From Pseudomonas sp. MYb60 (GTDB taxonomy: Bacteria > Pseudomonadota > Gammaproteobacteria > Pseudomonadales > Pseudomonadaceae): a stretch of 64,000 nucleotides of DNA. Shown here piece after piece: positions 42,579 to 52,030 of this stretch (its first letter is position 1; each line of letters starts with the position of its first letter). A model generated the notes under the pieces. That model did not search any database and had not been told where the DNA came from. It worked only from the letters and a program-made list of their open reading frames with translations. The translations under genes were made by a program, and so were the position numbers. The stretch covers positions 36,613-100,612 of the forward strand of contig NZ_PCOZ01000016.1 of NCBI RefSeq assembly GCF_002979555.1, given 5' to 3'.

Positions 42579-43895
42579 TCAGCTCGACAGTTGATTGGCG
42601 AATTGCCCCACCGCGCTGACCACTTTCTGCGCACCGTCCTGGATCTCCACAATCACCGTGCCCGCTTCTGCGGCCAGGGCCAGACCCTGTTCGGCTTGCT
42701 GGCGGCCATCGGTCATCAGCGCGACGGCTTCGCGTGCCATGTCCTGGTTCTCCCGCACCACGCCGACGATCTCTTCGGTGGCCTTGCTGGTGCGAGAAGC
42801 CAGTTGCCGCACTTCATCGGCCACCACTGCGAAACCCCGACCCTGTTCGCCGGCACGCGCCGCTTCGATGGCCGCGTTGAGCGCCAGCAAGTTGGTCTGC
42901 TCGGCGATGCCGCTGATGGTCTTGACGATGGTGCCGATCACCTGGGACTGGGCATTCAACGCCTCGATACCCTCACCCGCCTGTTGCATGTGCTTGGCCA
43001 GGTCGCGCATCACGTCCACCGCCTGCGTCACCACGGTGGTACCGCGCTGGGCGCTGCTGTCGGTTTGCAACGAGGTGCTGTAGGCGATGTTGGCCGCGTC
43101 CGCGACGGCTTGCTCCTGGTTCACCTGGTCGGTGATCACCGTGGCGAACTTCACCACTTTGTACAGGCGGTCGGTGGCATCCACCACCGGGTTGTAGGTG
43201 GCTTCCAACCACACCACGCGACCACGGCTGTCCACGCGTTTGAAACGCGCCGCGACGAACTCGCCGTTGTTCAGGCGCTTCCAGAAATGCTCGTACTCTG
43301 CACTGTTGTACTCCTGCGCCTCACAGAACATACGGTGATGTTTGCCCTGGATCTGCGCCAGGCTGTAACCCATTCCCCCCAGGAAACGCTCATTGGCGGT
43401 GAGCACATGGCCGCCGAGGTCGAACTCGATCACCGCCGTGGAGCGCACCAGCGCCGTGATCAGGTTTTCATGCTCGCGCGACGCCTCGATGGTGCGGGTA
43501 AGGTCGCTGGCGTAAATCGAAAAACGCTGGATTCGCCCGTCACTGCCACGCACCGGTTGCATGATCGAGCGCAGCCACGCCTCGTGGCCATTGCCGCGCA
43601 TCAGGCGCACGGTGCCGGCAAAGTGTTCGCCGCGTACCAGCGCGTTCTTGAAGCGCTGCTGGTGATCATCCGTGCGCACATAGGCGGGCACCAGGTCTTC
43701 GATCGGGCGCCCTTCCAACTGCCCTGCCTGATAGGCCAACTCCTGCAGGAAGTTGCCATTGGCCCACTCCACCCGACCTTCGGCGTCCAGCGTCAGGCAC
43801 AGCATTTCACTTTCCAGGCTCTCCTTGACCTGCTGCAGGCTGGACAACTCTTCGCGAAGAGCCGACAGCTCTTGTTTCAAACGGGTGTTGAACAT
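42579..43895 (-). CDS. BdlA-like soluble PAS-PAS methyl-accepting protein
   Basis: A 438-residue cytoplasmic chemoreceptor-like protein without membrane segments. Two PAS domains fill residues 20-265 (AEGRVEWANGNFLQELAY; EFDLGGHVLTANERFLGGMG), and the C-terminus is a short MCP signalling hairpin with the highly conserved EQTNLLALNAAIEAARAGEQ tip. The layout matches BdlA of P. aeruginosa, a biofilm-dispersal regulator, and Aer-like energy taxis proteins. The start ATG 43895 is preferred; a longer frame to 44015 runs into the gntP control region. Confidence 0.85.
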   Translation of the reverse strand: MFNTRLKQELSALREELSSLQQVKESLESEMLCLTLDAEGRVEWANGNFLQELAYQAGQLEGRPIEDLVPAYVRTDDHQQRFKNALVRGEHFAGTVRLMRGNGHEAWLRSIMQPVRGSDGRIQRFSIYASDLTRTIEASREHENLITALVRSTAVIEFDLGGHVLTANERFLGGMGYSLAQIQGKHHRMFCEAQEYNSAEYEHFWKRLNNGEFVAARFKRVDSRGRVVWLEATYNPVVDATDRLYKVVKFATVITDQVNQEQAVADAANIAYSTSLQTDSSAQRGTTVVTQAVDVMRDLAKHMQQAGEGIEALNAQSQVIGTIVKTISGIAEQTNLLALNAAIEAARAGEQGRGFAVVADEVRQLASRTSKATEEIVGVVRENQDMAREAVALMTDGRQQAEQGLALAAEAGTVIVEIQDGAQKVVSAVGQFANQLSS

Positions 43896-44049
43896 TGCGC
43901 ACCGATGGTCATGAGGAGGGACGAATCTGTGCTGCATCGGCGCTGCTGGCGATTTCTGAAGTGCGATCGGCGGCCACCTCCGATTTTTTTTGCGTGCCGC
44001 ACCAAAAAGGCACAAGAACGCTCTGGTACAGCCTTATCAGGTATGCTTT

Positions 44050-44093
44050 TCGAACAGGAAACAAAAAGAAACAATTTCCCCCAACCTGTTCGA
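44050..44093. promoter_or_regulatory. Inverted repeat in the gntP leader
   Basis: A perfect 9-bp inverted repeat TCGAACAGG and CCTGTTCGA with a 26-base spacer, ending 3 bases before the AAGGAG-type ribosome site of gntP. It could be an operator or an mRNA hairpin that sequesters the ribosome site. Confidence 0.45.
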
Positions 44094-44107
44094 TAAGGAG
44101 TCCCGTC

Positions 44108-45478
44108 TTGGAGTTATCGACTGCCGCGTGGATGGTTCACGACACCCGCCTCATGCTTTGCGTACTGCTGGCCATCGCCAGCATCATCGTGCTGATCAGC
44201 GCGACCAAATTGCCACCGTTTCTGTCGATCTTGATCGGTACCTTTATCGCAGGTGTCGGCGCCGGCTTGCCCCCGGAAGAGGTCGCCAAGGCATTCAGCA
44301 AAGGCGCCGGGGCGATCCTCGGTGAAGCCGGGATCATCATTGCCTTGGGCGCAATGCTCGGCGCGCTGATGGCCGAATCCGGCGCGGCGGACCGCATCGC
44401 TACCACCCTGCTGGGGCTTGGCAAGGGCAAGTCATTGCCGTGGGTCATGGCGCTGGTGGCCATGGTGATCGGCCTGCCCCTGTTCTTCGAAGTCGGCCTG
44501 GTGATGATGGTGCCGATCATCTTTGTGATGGCTAAACGCTCGAACCAGCCGCTGCTGAAAATCGCGATCCCGGCGCTGGCGGGCATGACCACCCTGCACG
44601 CCCTGATGCCACCGCACCCGGGGCCGCTGATTGCGGTGGGCGCGTTGCACGCCGACCTGGGCCTGACCATGTTGCTGGGCTTCTGCCTGGCGGTGCCGGC
44701 CGTGATCCTGGCCGGGCCGCTCTACGGTAATTGGCTGTCCAAACGCCTGCAGGTGGATGAACCTGCCGACATCGGTGCACTGTTCAGCGCACCGCCCAAG
44801 GCCCCGCGCCAGCCGAGTTTCGCGATGTCGCTGCTGATCATTTTGTTGCCGGTGATCCTGATGCTGGGCAGCACCTTGGCCAAAGTCGCGCTGCCGGCGG
44901 AAAACACCCTGGGCCTGACCCTCAAATTTCTCGGCGAACCCTTGATTGCGCTCGGCCTCGCCGTAATGGCTGCCGTGATCTGCCTGGGCTGGTCAGCCGG
45001 CATGCCGCGCACCGAAGTCGGCAACACCCTGCGCAAGGCCCTCGCCCCCATCGCCGTATTGCTGCTGACCATCGGCGCCGGCGGCGGCCTCAAGCAGACA
45101 TTGCTGGATGCAGGCGTGAGCCAGACCATCAGCAAGGTCGCCGAAGGCGCTCACATGCCATACCTGTTGCTGGCGTGGTTGATTGCGGTTGCGTTGCGCC
45201 AGGCCACCGGCTCGGCCACCGTGGCCACCACCACGACAGCCGGTATCCTCGCGCCGATGATGGCCGGGCTGGCAGCAACGCAGAGTTCACTCGTGGCCCT
45301 GGCAATCGGCGCCGGCTCGGTATTCTTCTGCCACGTCAACGACGCTGGCTTCTGGATGGTGCGTGAATACTTTGGCTTGCAACTGAAACAGACGATTTGG
45401 GTGTGGTCGGTCTTGCAGACCATCGTTTCAGTCGTCGGGCTGGTCGGCACGTTGGTGTTGTGGCACTTCTTGACCTGA
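44108..45478 (+). CDS. gntP: GntP family gluconate:H+ symporter
   Basis: A 456-residue inner-membrane permease with about 12-14 spans. The GAMLGALMAESGAADRIA segment, FEVGLVMMVPIIFVMAKRSN and the HPGPLIAVGALHADLG motif are GntP signatures. The start is TTG 44108 (ELSTAAW) because AAGGAG at 44096-44101 fits it; downstream ATGs lack a site. No gluconate kinase or GntR gene is adjacent, so the substrate could be gluconate or a related sugar acid such as D-glycerate. Confidence 0.9.
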   Translation: MELSTAAWMVHDTRLMLCVLLAIASIIVLISATKLPPFLSILIGTFIAGVGAGLPPEEVAKAFSKGAGAILGEAGIIIALGAMLGALMAESGAADRIATTLLGLGKGKSLPWVMALVAMVIGLPLFFEVGLVMMVPIIFVMAKRSNQPLLKIAIPALAGMTTLHALMPPHPGPLIAVGALHADLGLTMLLGFCLAVPAVILAGPLYGNWLSKRLQVDEPADIGALFSAPPKAPRQPSFAMSLLIILLPVILMLGSTLAKVALPAENTLGLTLKFLGEPLIALGLAVMAAVICLGWSAGMPRTEVGNTLRKALAPIAVLLLTIGAGGGLKQTLLDAGVSQTISKVAEGAHMPYLLLAWLIAVALRQATGSATVATTTTAGILAPMMAGLAATQSSLVALAIGAGSVFFCHVNDAGFWMVREYFGLQLKQTIWVWSVLQTIVSVVGLVGTLVLWHFLT

Positions 45479-45481
45479 GCC

Positions 45482-46771
45482 TCAGGCTGTCAAGGTGTGG
45501 CGCTTGCCAAACAGCGCCACACTCCCCACGCCCACCGCCCCCATCACCACACAATACCCCACGCAAATCCATGGACTGGTCGGCATCAGCGCAATCAACA
45601 ATAACGGCGTGGTACTCGCCCACAACGCGTAGGCAATGTTGTAGGTGAAGGATATCCCCGACACCCGCACCTGGGCCGGAAACAGCCCGACCATCACCGA
45701 CGGCACCGCGCCGACCACGCCACAGCTCAAGCCCGCCACGGCATAGGCCGCGCCCAGCCAGATACCGCCGCTGATCAGGCTGGCGTAGAGCAGCGCAATG
45801 CCCACCGGCAGCAACACGCTGTAGACCAACACCGCGCGCCAGGCGCCGATGCGGTCTACCAGCAGGCCGGCGAGGACGCAGCCGATGTTCAGGAACACGA
45901 TGCCCAGGGCGCTCAGGGCGAAGGTGTGGCTGGGCGTCATGCCGAAGGTTTTCTGCATCATGGTCGGAGTGATGACCACCAGCACCACCACGGCGGAGGT
46001 GAGCACGCAGGTGAGGATCATCGCCGGCAGCAAGACGGCGCGGTGGTCGCGCAATACGGTGCGCAATGGCAGTTCGGCGGCGGCCTGACGGCGGGCCTGC
46101 ATTTCGAGGAATACCGGGGTTTCGCTGAGCCAGCGGCGCAGCCAGACGCCGATCACGCCGAACACACCGCCGAGCAGGAACGGCAAACGCCAGGCGTAAT
46201 CGAGAATCTCGGCAGGCGTGAAGATCTGCGCCAGCAGCGTGGCGGTGAGTGCACCCAGCAGGTAGCCGAAGGTCAGGCCTGCCTGTAGGAAACCCAGCGC
46301 ATAACCCCGGTGATGAGTCGGCGCGTGTTCGGCGACGAAGGTCCAGGCGCTGGGCACTTCGCCGCCCACCGCAGCCCCCTGTAGAACACGCAGGAACAGC
46401 AGGATCAGCGGTGCGAAATAACCGATTTGCGCATAGGTCGGCATGATCCCGATCAGCAGGCACGGCAGCGCCATCATCAATATGCTCAGGCTGAAAACAC
46501 GCTTGCGCCCAAGGTGGTCGGCAAAGTGCGCCATCAGGATGCCGCCCAACGGACGCGCCAGATAACCCGTCACGAAGATCCCGAAGCTTTGCAGCAGGCG
46601 CAGCCACTCGGGCATTTCCGGTGGAAAAAACAGCTGGCTCAAGGTCAGCGCGAAGAACACGAAGATGATGAAATCGTAGATTTCCAGGGCACCGCCCAGG
46701 GCAGCCAGGCCCAGGGTTTTGTAGTCGGAGCGGGAAAAACGCTGCGCCTGTGGAGAAGAGGTGGCAGTCAT
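45482..46771 (-). CDS. MFS transporter, metabolite:H+ symporter (MHS) family
   Basis: A 429-residue MFS protein with 12 predicted spans. The N-terminal LEIYDFIIFVFFALTLSQLF and the RPLGGILMAHFADHLGRKRV motif A are typical of the MHS branch (ProP/KgtP/citrate transporters), which import organic acids or compatible solutes with protons. ATG 46771 (MTATSSPQAQRFSRSDYKTL) fits family starts; the longer frame to 46900 reaches toward the atoE control region. It ends 3 bases from gntP, convergent, where a weak hairpin is visible (45470-45494). Confidence 0.9.
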   Translation of the reverse strand: MTATSSPQAQRFSRSDYKTLGLAALGGALEIYDFIIFVFFALTLSQLFFPPEMPEWLRLLQSFGIFVTGYLARPLGGILMAHFADHLGRKRVFSLSILMMALPCLLIGIMPTYAQIGYFAPLILLFLRVLQGAAVGGEVPSAWTFVAEHAPTHHRGYALGFLQAGLTFGYLLGALTATLLAQIFTPAEILDYAWRLPFLLGGVFGVIGVWLRRWLSETPVFLEMQARRQAAAELPLRTVLRDHRAVLLPAMILTCVLTSAVVVLVVITPTMMQKTFGMTPSHTFALSALGIVFLNIGCVLAGLLVDRIGAWRAVLVYSVLLPVGIALLYASLISGGIWLGAAYAVAGLSCGVVGAVPSVMVGLFPAQVRVSGISFTYNIAYALWASTTPLLLIALMPTSPWICVGYCVVMGAVGVGSVALFGKRHTLTA

Positions 46772-46955
46772 GTGAGGCTCGGCAGACAGACAAAATGGCG
46801 TGCAGGTTATGAGCTGGGCCGGATCATGGCAATCGCGACGGATATATTTGTTTTCCTCATGGATCGATGAAGATAACTGCATTCCCATATCAATGGCCAT
46901 GGCGGAACATGCCGGAAAAACTGCCTGCCCATAATAAATACAAGAGGAAAGACTC

Positions 46956-48374
46956 GTGGCCGATGCTATCGAAGAAAGCCGCTATGCCCGATTTGCCCTG
47001 CGCTGCTCCAATTTTGCCGAGCGCTGGTTCCCTGACTCCTGGGTATTCGCCGCCCTCGCCGTGATCATCGTCGCCGTGGCGGCCCTGGGTATGGGCGCTG
47101 CGCCGACCGATGCCGCCAAGGCCTTTGGCGACGGGTTCTGGAGCCTGATCCCGTTCACCATGCAGATGGCCTTTGTGGTGATCGGTGGTTACGTGGTCGC
47201 CAGTTCGCCGCCGGCGGTGAAGTTGATCGACCGCCTGGCGCGCATTCCGAAGAACGGCCGCTCGGCCGTGGCTTGGGTCGCGTTGATCTCGATGGTTGCG
47301 TCACTGTTGAACTGGGGTTTGTCCCTGGTGTTCGGCGGTTTGTTGGTACGCGCGCTGGCACGGCGGACGGATTTGCGCATGGATTACCGTGCGGCCGGCG
47401 CTGCAGCGTACCTGGGGCTGGGTGCGGTGTGGGCGCTGGGGCTGTCCTCGTCGGCTGCGCAGTTGCAGGCCAATCCGGGGAGTCTGCCACCGTCGATCCT
47501 CTCGATCACGGGCGTCATCCCGTTTACCGACACCATCTTCCTGTGGCAATCCGGCGTATTGCTGCTGGCGCTGATCGTGGTCTCGCTGATCATCGCCTAC
47601 TCGACCGCCCCCGGGCCCAACAGTGCCCGCGATGCCAAGGCATGCGGGGTCGACCCAGCCTTCAACCTGCCCAAACCCCAAGCGCCGACCCGGCCCGGTG
47701 AATGGCTGGAGCACAGCCCGTTGCTGACCATTTTGCTTGCACTGCTGGCGGCGGGATGGCTGTTTCATGAGTTTTCGACCAAACCGGCGATCAGCGCGAT
47801 CTCGGGCCTGAACACTTATAACTTCCTGTTCATCATGGTCGGCGCCCTGCTGCACTGGCGCCCGCGCAGCTTCCTCGATGCGGTGGCCCGTGCGGTGCCG
47901 ACCACCACTGGCGTGCTGATCCAGTTCCCGCTGTACGGCTCGATTGCCGCGCTGATGACCGTGGTCAAGGGCGACGACGGCCAGACCCTCGCGCACCACA
48001 TCTCCACGTTCTTTACCTCCATCGCGTCCCATGACACCTACGCGCTGCTGATGGGCGTTTACTCGGCGGTGCTGGGGTTCTTTATCCCGTCGGGCGGAGG
48101 CAAGTGGATCATCGAAGCGCCCTACGTGATGCAAGTGGCCAATGACCTGCAATACCACCTGGGCTGGGCGGTGCAGATCTACAACGCGGCTGAAGCGCTG
48201 CCGAACCTGATCAACCCGTTCTACATGCTGCCGCTGCTGGGGGTGCTGGGGTTGAAGGCGCGGGATCTGATCGGGTTTTCGTTTGTGCAGCTGCTGGTGC
48301 ACACGCCGCTGGTGTTGTTCCTGCTGTGGGCGCTGGGAACGACGTTGAAGTATTTGCCGCCGGTGATGCCTTGA
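46956..48374 (+). CDS. atoE: Short-chain fatty acid transporter (AtoE family)
   Basis: A 472-residue integral membrane protein of the AtoE/short-chain fatty acid permease family, starting at GTG 46956 behind AGAGGAAA. The family signatures are in FWSLIPFTMQMAFVVIGGYV and the C-terminal FFIPSGGGKWIIEAPYVMQV. It would import acetoacetate, butyrate or similar short-chain acids. AtoDAB enzymes are not in the window. Confidence 0.92.
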   Translation: MADAIEESRYARFALRCSNFAERWFPDSWVFAALAVIIVAVAALGMGAAPTDAAKAFGDGFWSLIPFTMQMAFVVIGGYVVASSPPAVKLIDRLARIPKNGRSAVAWVALISMVASLLNWGLSLVFGGLLVRALARRTDLRMDYRAAGAAAYLGLGAVWALGLSSSAAQLQANPGSLPPSILSITGVIPFTDTIFLWQSGVLLLALIVVSLIIAYSTAPGPNSARDAKACGVDPAFNLPKPQAPTRPGEWLEHSPLLTILLALLAAGWLFHEFSTKPAISAISGLNTYNFLFIMVGALLHWRPRSFLDAVARAVPTTTGVLIQFPLYGSIAALMTVVKGDDGQTLAHHISTFFTSIASHDTYALLMGVYSAVLGFFIPSGGGKWIIEAPYVMQVANDLQYHLGWAVQIYNAAEALPNLINPFYMLPLLGVLGLKARDLIGFSFVQLLVHTPLVLFLLWALGTTLKYLPPVMP

Positions 48375-48499
48375 AAGCACTGTCTGATCAAGCGCGTGGG
48401 GTTGTCCTACTCCAGGCAACGGCAACCCCTGACTCACGCCGCCAGCGCCTTTGATTAACCTGACTCGGATTGCTACCCACAACACACCGAGGACATCCG

Positions 48500-48820
48500 A
48501 TGACGCCACTCTCCAAATCACTGGAAACGCTGATCACCGATATTTACCAGGACGACAACGTTTCGGTCACGGAGTACCGAACGTTGCGAGATGATGCCGA
48601 TCGCCGTATGGCGGCCGTCGTCAAAGAATTTGGCCTGCACAACAACGTGACCGCGTTCCAGAAAGCCGTGGACGTGGCCATGCAACTGCTGCAGACCAGC
48701 GTGATTGACGCGAAGAAGGCCAAGCTCACCGACACGGGCGAGGCTATCGTCAAGGACGCGGTGACGGCTCAGGTGGAATACCTGCGTGCTGGAAGCCAGT
48801 TGGCGCTGCGGCTGTTGTAA
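48500..48820 (+). CDS. Hypothetical helical protein (106 aa)
   Basis: A small soluble protein, mainly helical by composition (MTPLSKSLETLITDIYQDDN, DVAMQLLQTSVIDAKKAKLT), with no signal peptide and no Cys. The start ATG 48500 has GAGGACATCC upstream. I recognise no domain. It is transcribed in the same direction as atoE (126-base gap) and the acid phosphatase (93-base gap), so it is probably its own unit. Confidence 0.6.
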   Translation: MTPLSKSLETLITDIYQDDNVSVTEYRTLRDDADRRMAAVVKEFGLHNNVTAFQKAVDVAMQLLQTSVIDAKKAKLTDTGEAIVKDAVTAQVEYLRAGSQLALRLL

Positions 48821-48913
48821 CGTCCTTACCCACCCCCTTGTCTTCGTTCCGTCACATTGCGTTGTTACCGTCCTGGCGAAATATCTTGCAACAAATCGCC
48901 ACGGACTCCCGCA

Positions 48914-50614
48914 ATGAATGACGAGCACGAAGACCGCCCCTCCACCGACTCCGCAACCCAGGCACCGGTAGACACGAGCCGCCGACGCTTCCTCGGCGGC
49001 GCGGCGGTGTTGGGGGTGGGCGCGACCTTGAGTGCATGCGGCAATACCAGCCAGGCACCGGGCAAGCCCGCAGCGCAACCGCTCACGCCGCAGGCATTGG
49101 ACAAGGCCCTGCACGACCAGGTGAAGACCGTGGTGGTGATCTATGCCGAGAACCGTAGCTTCAACAACTTGTTCGCGGATTTCCCCGGCCTGGAGAAACC
49201 GCTGTCGGCCCTGAGCAGCGCTGACGCCCAACAACGCGACCGCGACGGCAGCCTGTTGGCCAGCCTGCCCCCGACCTGGGGCGGCGTGTTGCAAGTCGGC
49301 CCGCAAAGCGTCGACGGGGTCACCTACCCCAGCGACGTGCAATTCCAGGAAAACCTGCCCAACGCACCGTTCGCGCTCAAAGGCCCGAACGCTGAAGACC
49401 TGCCCCTGAGCCTGGTCACCCGGGATTTGTGGCACGTGTTCTACCAGAACCAGATGCAGATCAACGGTGGCAAGAACGACGGTTTCGTCGCCTGGGGAGA
49501 CTCCGGCGGCCTGGTGATGGGGCATTACGCGCAGAGCCGCTATTCGCTGCGCTTGTGGGACGTGGCCAAGGAGTTCGTGCTTTGCGACAACTTCTTCCAG
49601 GGTGCCTTCGGCGGATCGTTCCTTAACCACCAGTACCTGATCAGCGCCACCGCGCCGTTTTATCCAAACGCCGCACAGTCGGTGGCCAAGGCCCAGATTG
49701 CCACGTTGCAGAGCGATGACCCCACCGACCCACGCCTCAAGCCGCTGGACAAGTCACCGGCCAGCGCCATGACCGGCGCGCCACAATTCGGTCCCAGCGC
49801 GTTGACGCCAGACGGTTACGGCGTGAACACCCTGGCGCCTCCCTACTGGCCGACCTGGATCCGCGACCCGCAAAACCCGGATTACTCCAAGCCCGACCTG
49901 CCCAATGTGCTGGTGCCGCAAAGCCACGAACACATCGGCGACAAGCTGTCGAAGAAGAACGTCGACTGGGCCTGGTATGCCGGCGCCTGGCAAGCCACGC
50001 TGGACCAGTTCAAGGACTCTGGCGGGATCCCGAAGATTCCGAATTTCCAGTATCACCACCAGCCCTTCAACTACTTCAAGAAACAAGGCCCCGAAAACCG
50101 TGCCGAGCGTGAAAAACGCTTGCGCGACGGCGGCCTGGGCGACGAGTCCAGCACCAACCGATTCCTCGCCGACGCCCAGGCCGGCATCTTGCCCGCGGTG
50201 AGTTTCTATAAGCCCCAGGGCAACCTGAACATGCACGCCGGTTACGCCGACGTGGCCTCGGGCGACCGTCACATCGCAAGGGTCTTGAAGGTGCTGCAGG
50301 AAAGCCCGCAGTGGAAAAACATGGTGGTGGTGGTGACCGTCGATGAAAACGGCGGCTGGTGGGACCATGTAGCGCCGCCCAAGGGCGACCGCTGGGGCCC
50401 TGGCACGCGGATTCCGGCGATTGTGGTGTCGCCGTTTGCACGCAAGGGCACGGTTGACCATACGGTCTACGACACCGCGTCGATCCTGCGCCTGATCACC
50501 CGTGTGTTCCAATTGGAAACCCTGGACGGCCTCAAGCAGCGTGATGACGCAATGATCGCTCGCGGCCAGAAGCCCATGGGTGATCTGAGCAACGCGTTGC
50601 AGTTCAACGCCTGA
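48914..50614 (+). CDS. Acid phosphatase/phospholipase C family phosphoesterase (Tat-exported)
   Basis: A 566-residue alkaline-phosphatase-superfamily hydrolase of the AcpA/phospholipase C branch. A twin-arginine signal SRRRFLGGAAVLGVGATLSA (from residue 22) includes a lipobox-like LSAC at Cys42. The metal-binding YAENRSFNNLFADFPG motif follows, with a nucleophile region KNDGFVAWGDSGGLVMGHY and later DENGGWWDHVAPP. It would hydrolyse phosphomonoesters or phospholipids in the periplasm or at the cell surface. AcpA-type acid phosphatase is preferred over phospholipase C because the large C-terminal domains of PlcH/PlcN are missing. Confidence 0.85.
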   Translation: MNDEHEDRPSTDSATQAPVDTSRRRFLGGAAVLGVGATLSACGNTSQAPGKPAAQPLTPQALDKALHDQVKTVVVIYAENRSFNNLFADFPGLEKPLSALSSADAQQRDRDGSLLASLPPTWGGVLQVGPQSVDGVTYPSDVQFQENLPNAPFALKGPNAEDLPLSLVTRDLWHVFYQNQMQINGGKNDGFVAWGDSGGLVMGHYAQSRYSLRLWDVAKEFVLCDNFFQGAFGGSFLNHQYLISATAPFYPNAAQSVAKAQIATLQSDDPTDPRLKPLDKSPASAMTGAPQFGPSALTPDGYGVNTLAPPYWPTWIRDPQNPDYSKPDLPNVLVPQSHEHIGDKLSKKNVDWAWYAGAWQATLDQFKDSGGIPKIPNFQYHHQPFNYFKKQGPENRAEREKRLRDGGLGDESSTNRFLADAQAGILPAVSFYKPQGNLNMHAGYADVASGDRHIARVLKVLQESPQWKNMVVVVTVDENGGWWDHVAPPKGDRWGPGTRIPAIVVSPFARKGTVDHTVYDTASILRLITRVFQLETLDGLKQRDDAMIARGQKPMGDLSNALQFNA

Positions 50615-50735
50615 GGGACATATCCAATCACGACACACCTGGCGATTTAACACGCGTGTCCCCTGGTCAGCCGCTACTGTTTCAAAGTGGCCTTTCAACC
50701 CGCGCAGACGGGCGTTCGCTGACAAGGAATCCAGG

Positions 50736-51884
50736 ATGTCCAAACCGACCAGGTTGTCCTTCACCCTGACCGCACTGCTCGCCAGTGCGGTCGTACAGGC
50801 TGACATCGAGGTGCCGTTGGGGAGCACGCAGCGTGTCACTCAGCTGTTCGCATACCCCAATAATTGCAACGTGATCTGTTTCCGGCCATGGACGCTGGAG
50901 CAGACCGCCGAGCACTACCTGGCCCAGAGCCTGCAGCGCGATGGCTACAGCCGTGCGAAAGTCAGCGTCAAGACCCGCGACGGGCAGGTCACGGCGACGT
51001 TCAGTGGCGTGCCAGACAGCTACGGACAACCCCTGACCCGCCTGCTCGATACGGCCGATCTCGCCTGGCAAGCCGCCAGCCAGCTCAACCGCGACGGTAA
51101 GTGGGCTTACAACTGGTACCTGTTCCTGCCACTGGGCATGGCCCTGGAAAACCGCAAAAGCATCGAGCTGATGCACTTCCCGCCGGATTACTCACTGACC
51201 CAGGCGCAGGACTACCTGGAATCCGCCACCACCGATCGCTGGGCCAGTCTGCTCATCGACAATGGCGTGGCAGCCAGCGAAACGCCGGCCTACCAGACGA
51301 TCATCGATATCGCCCCCATCGCCGCGCCTGCCAGCGCAGGCAAAGACCTGGAAGGCGTATATGACTACTTCTCGCCCTACCAGCGACGCATGGTCAACGA
51401 ACTGAGCCTGCGCCCTGACGGCCCCCTGCCGTTGGTGGCGTTCGGCGCGCCGGTGCGCAGCTGGATCAAGCAGCAATACGGGCAAACCGTCAACGTACTG
51501 GGCCTGGTCCGGATCAGTCCGGCCGAGGGCAAGACCGTACCGTTGCTGGGCGCCAATCATCCCAGTTACATCTGGTACGCCGCCGACCCCGAGACCTATG
51601 ACGGCAACGAGGATAAAGCCGACGAGGTCGGTTTGAATGTCATGGGCCAGGACCTGAGCGCCGCGTGCTGGCAGGCAGGGATGGGACAAAACCCCGCGAG
51701 CGACCCGAATGTGTTGCTCAAGGCGTGCATGAATACCTGGCAAGGCACCCGCCGGGAAAAAACCTGTGAGTTGTTCTACACCTCAGTGCGCGAGCAGCCG
51801 GTGGAGCAGGCCAAAGCCAAGTGCGCGACACCGTCGGTCAGGACGCAGCTCAAACGATTGAAGAGCACCCCGCCAGCGCTGTAG
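50736..51884 (+). CDS. Hypothetical periplasmic protein (382 aa)
   Basis: A protein with a cleavable signal peptide (MSKPTRLSFTLTALLASAVVQA) and a mature part of about 360 residues carrying several Cys, including the NNCNVICF pair, Cys in AACWQAG, ACMNTW and KTCELF. These could form disulfides in the periplasm. The AYNWYLFLPLGMALENRKSI segment is moderately hydrophobic. I do not recognise a family. ATG 50736 lies behind AAGGAATCC. It is downstream of the acid phosphatase (121-base gap) but no shared function can be shown. Confidence 0.7.
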   Translation: MSKPTRLSFTLTALLASAVVQADIEVPLGSTQRVTQLFAYPNNCNVICFRPWTLEQTAEHYLAQSLQRDGYSRAKVSVKTRDGQVTATFSGVPDSYGQPLTRLLDTADLAWQAASQLNRDGKWAYNWYLFLPLGMALENRKSIELMHFPPDYSLTQAQDYLESATTDRWASLLIDNGVAASETPAYQTIIDIAPIAAPASAGKDLEGVYDYFSPYQRRMVNELSLRPDGPLPLVAFGAPVRSWIKQQYGQTVNVLGLVRISPAEGKTVPLLGANHPSYIWYAADPETYDGNEDKADEVGLNVMGQDLSAACWQAGMGQNPASDPNVLLKACMNTWQGTRREKTCELFYTSVREQPVEQAKAKCATPSVRTQLKRLKSTPPAL

Positions 51885-51905
51885 CTCGCACAGAAAATCC
51901 GGCGC

Positions 51906-51931
51906 TTCTACTGTCAACTTTGACAGTAGAA
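51906..51931. promoter_or_regulatory. Perfect 12-bp palindrome upstream of the SET-domain gene
   Basis: TTCTACTGTCAA and TTGACAGTAGAA flank a 2-base centre. It is a perfect inverted repeat, 21 bases past the previous stop and 99 bases before the SET-domain gene. No T-run follows, so a dimeric-repressor operator is more likely than a terminator. Confidence 0.6.
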
Positions 51932-52030
51932 TTCGGCGTCAACATCAGTAAGTCTTGAGCAGCGCCCATCAGCTGCAAGACTGGTAGTCAGGCACCACCC
52001 GCAGGTCGATGCAGCCTACCCAGGAGAGTC

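Noticed and set aside
45470..45494. Possible bidirectional terminator between gntP and the MHS transporter
   Set aside because: The CCTGAG-C-CTCAGG hairpin is short, its outer arms pair only with a bulge, and no T-run follows on either strand.
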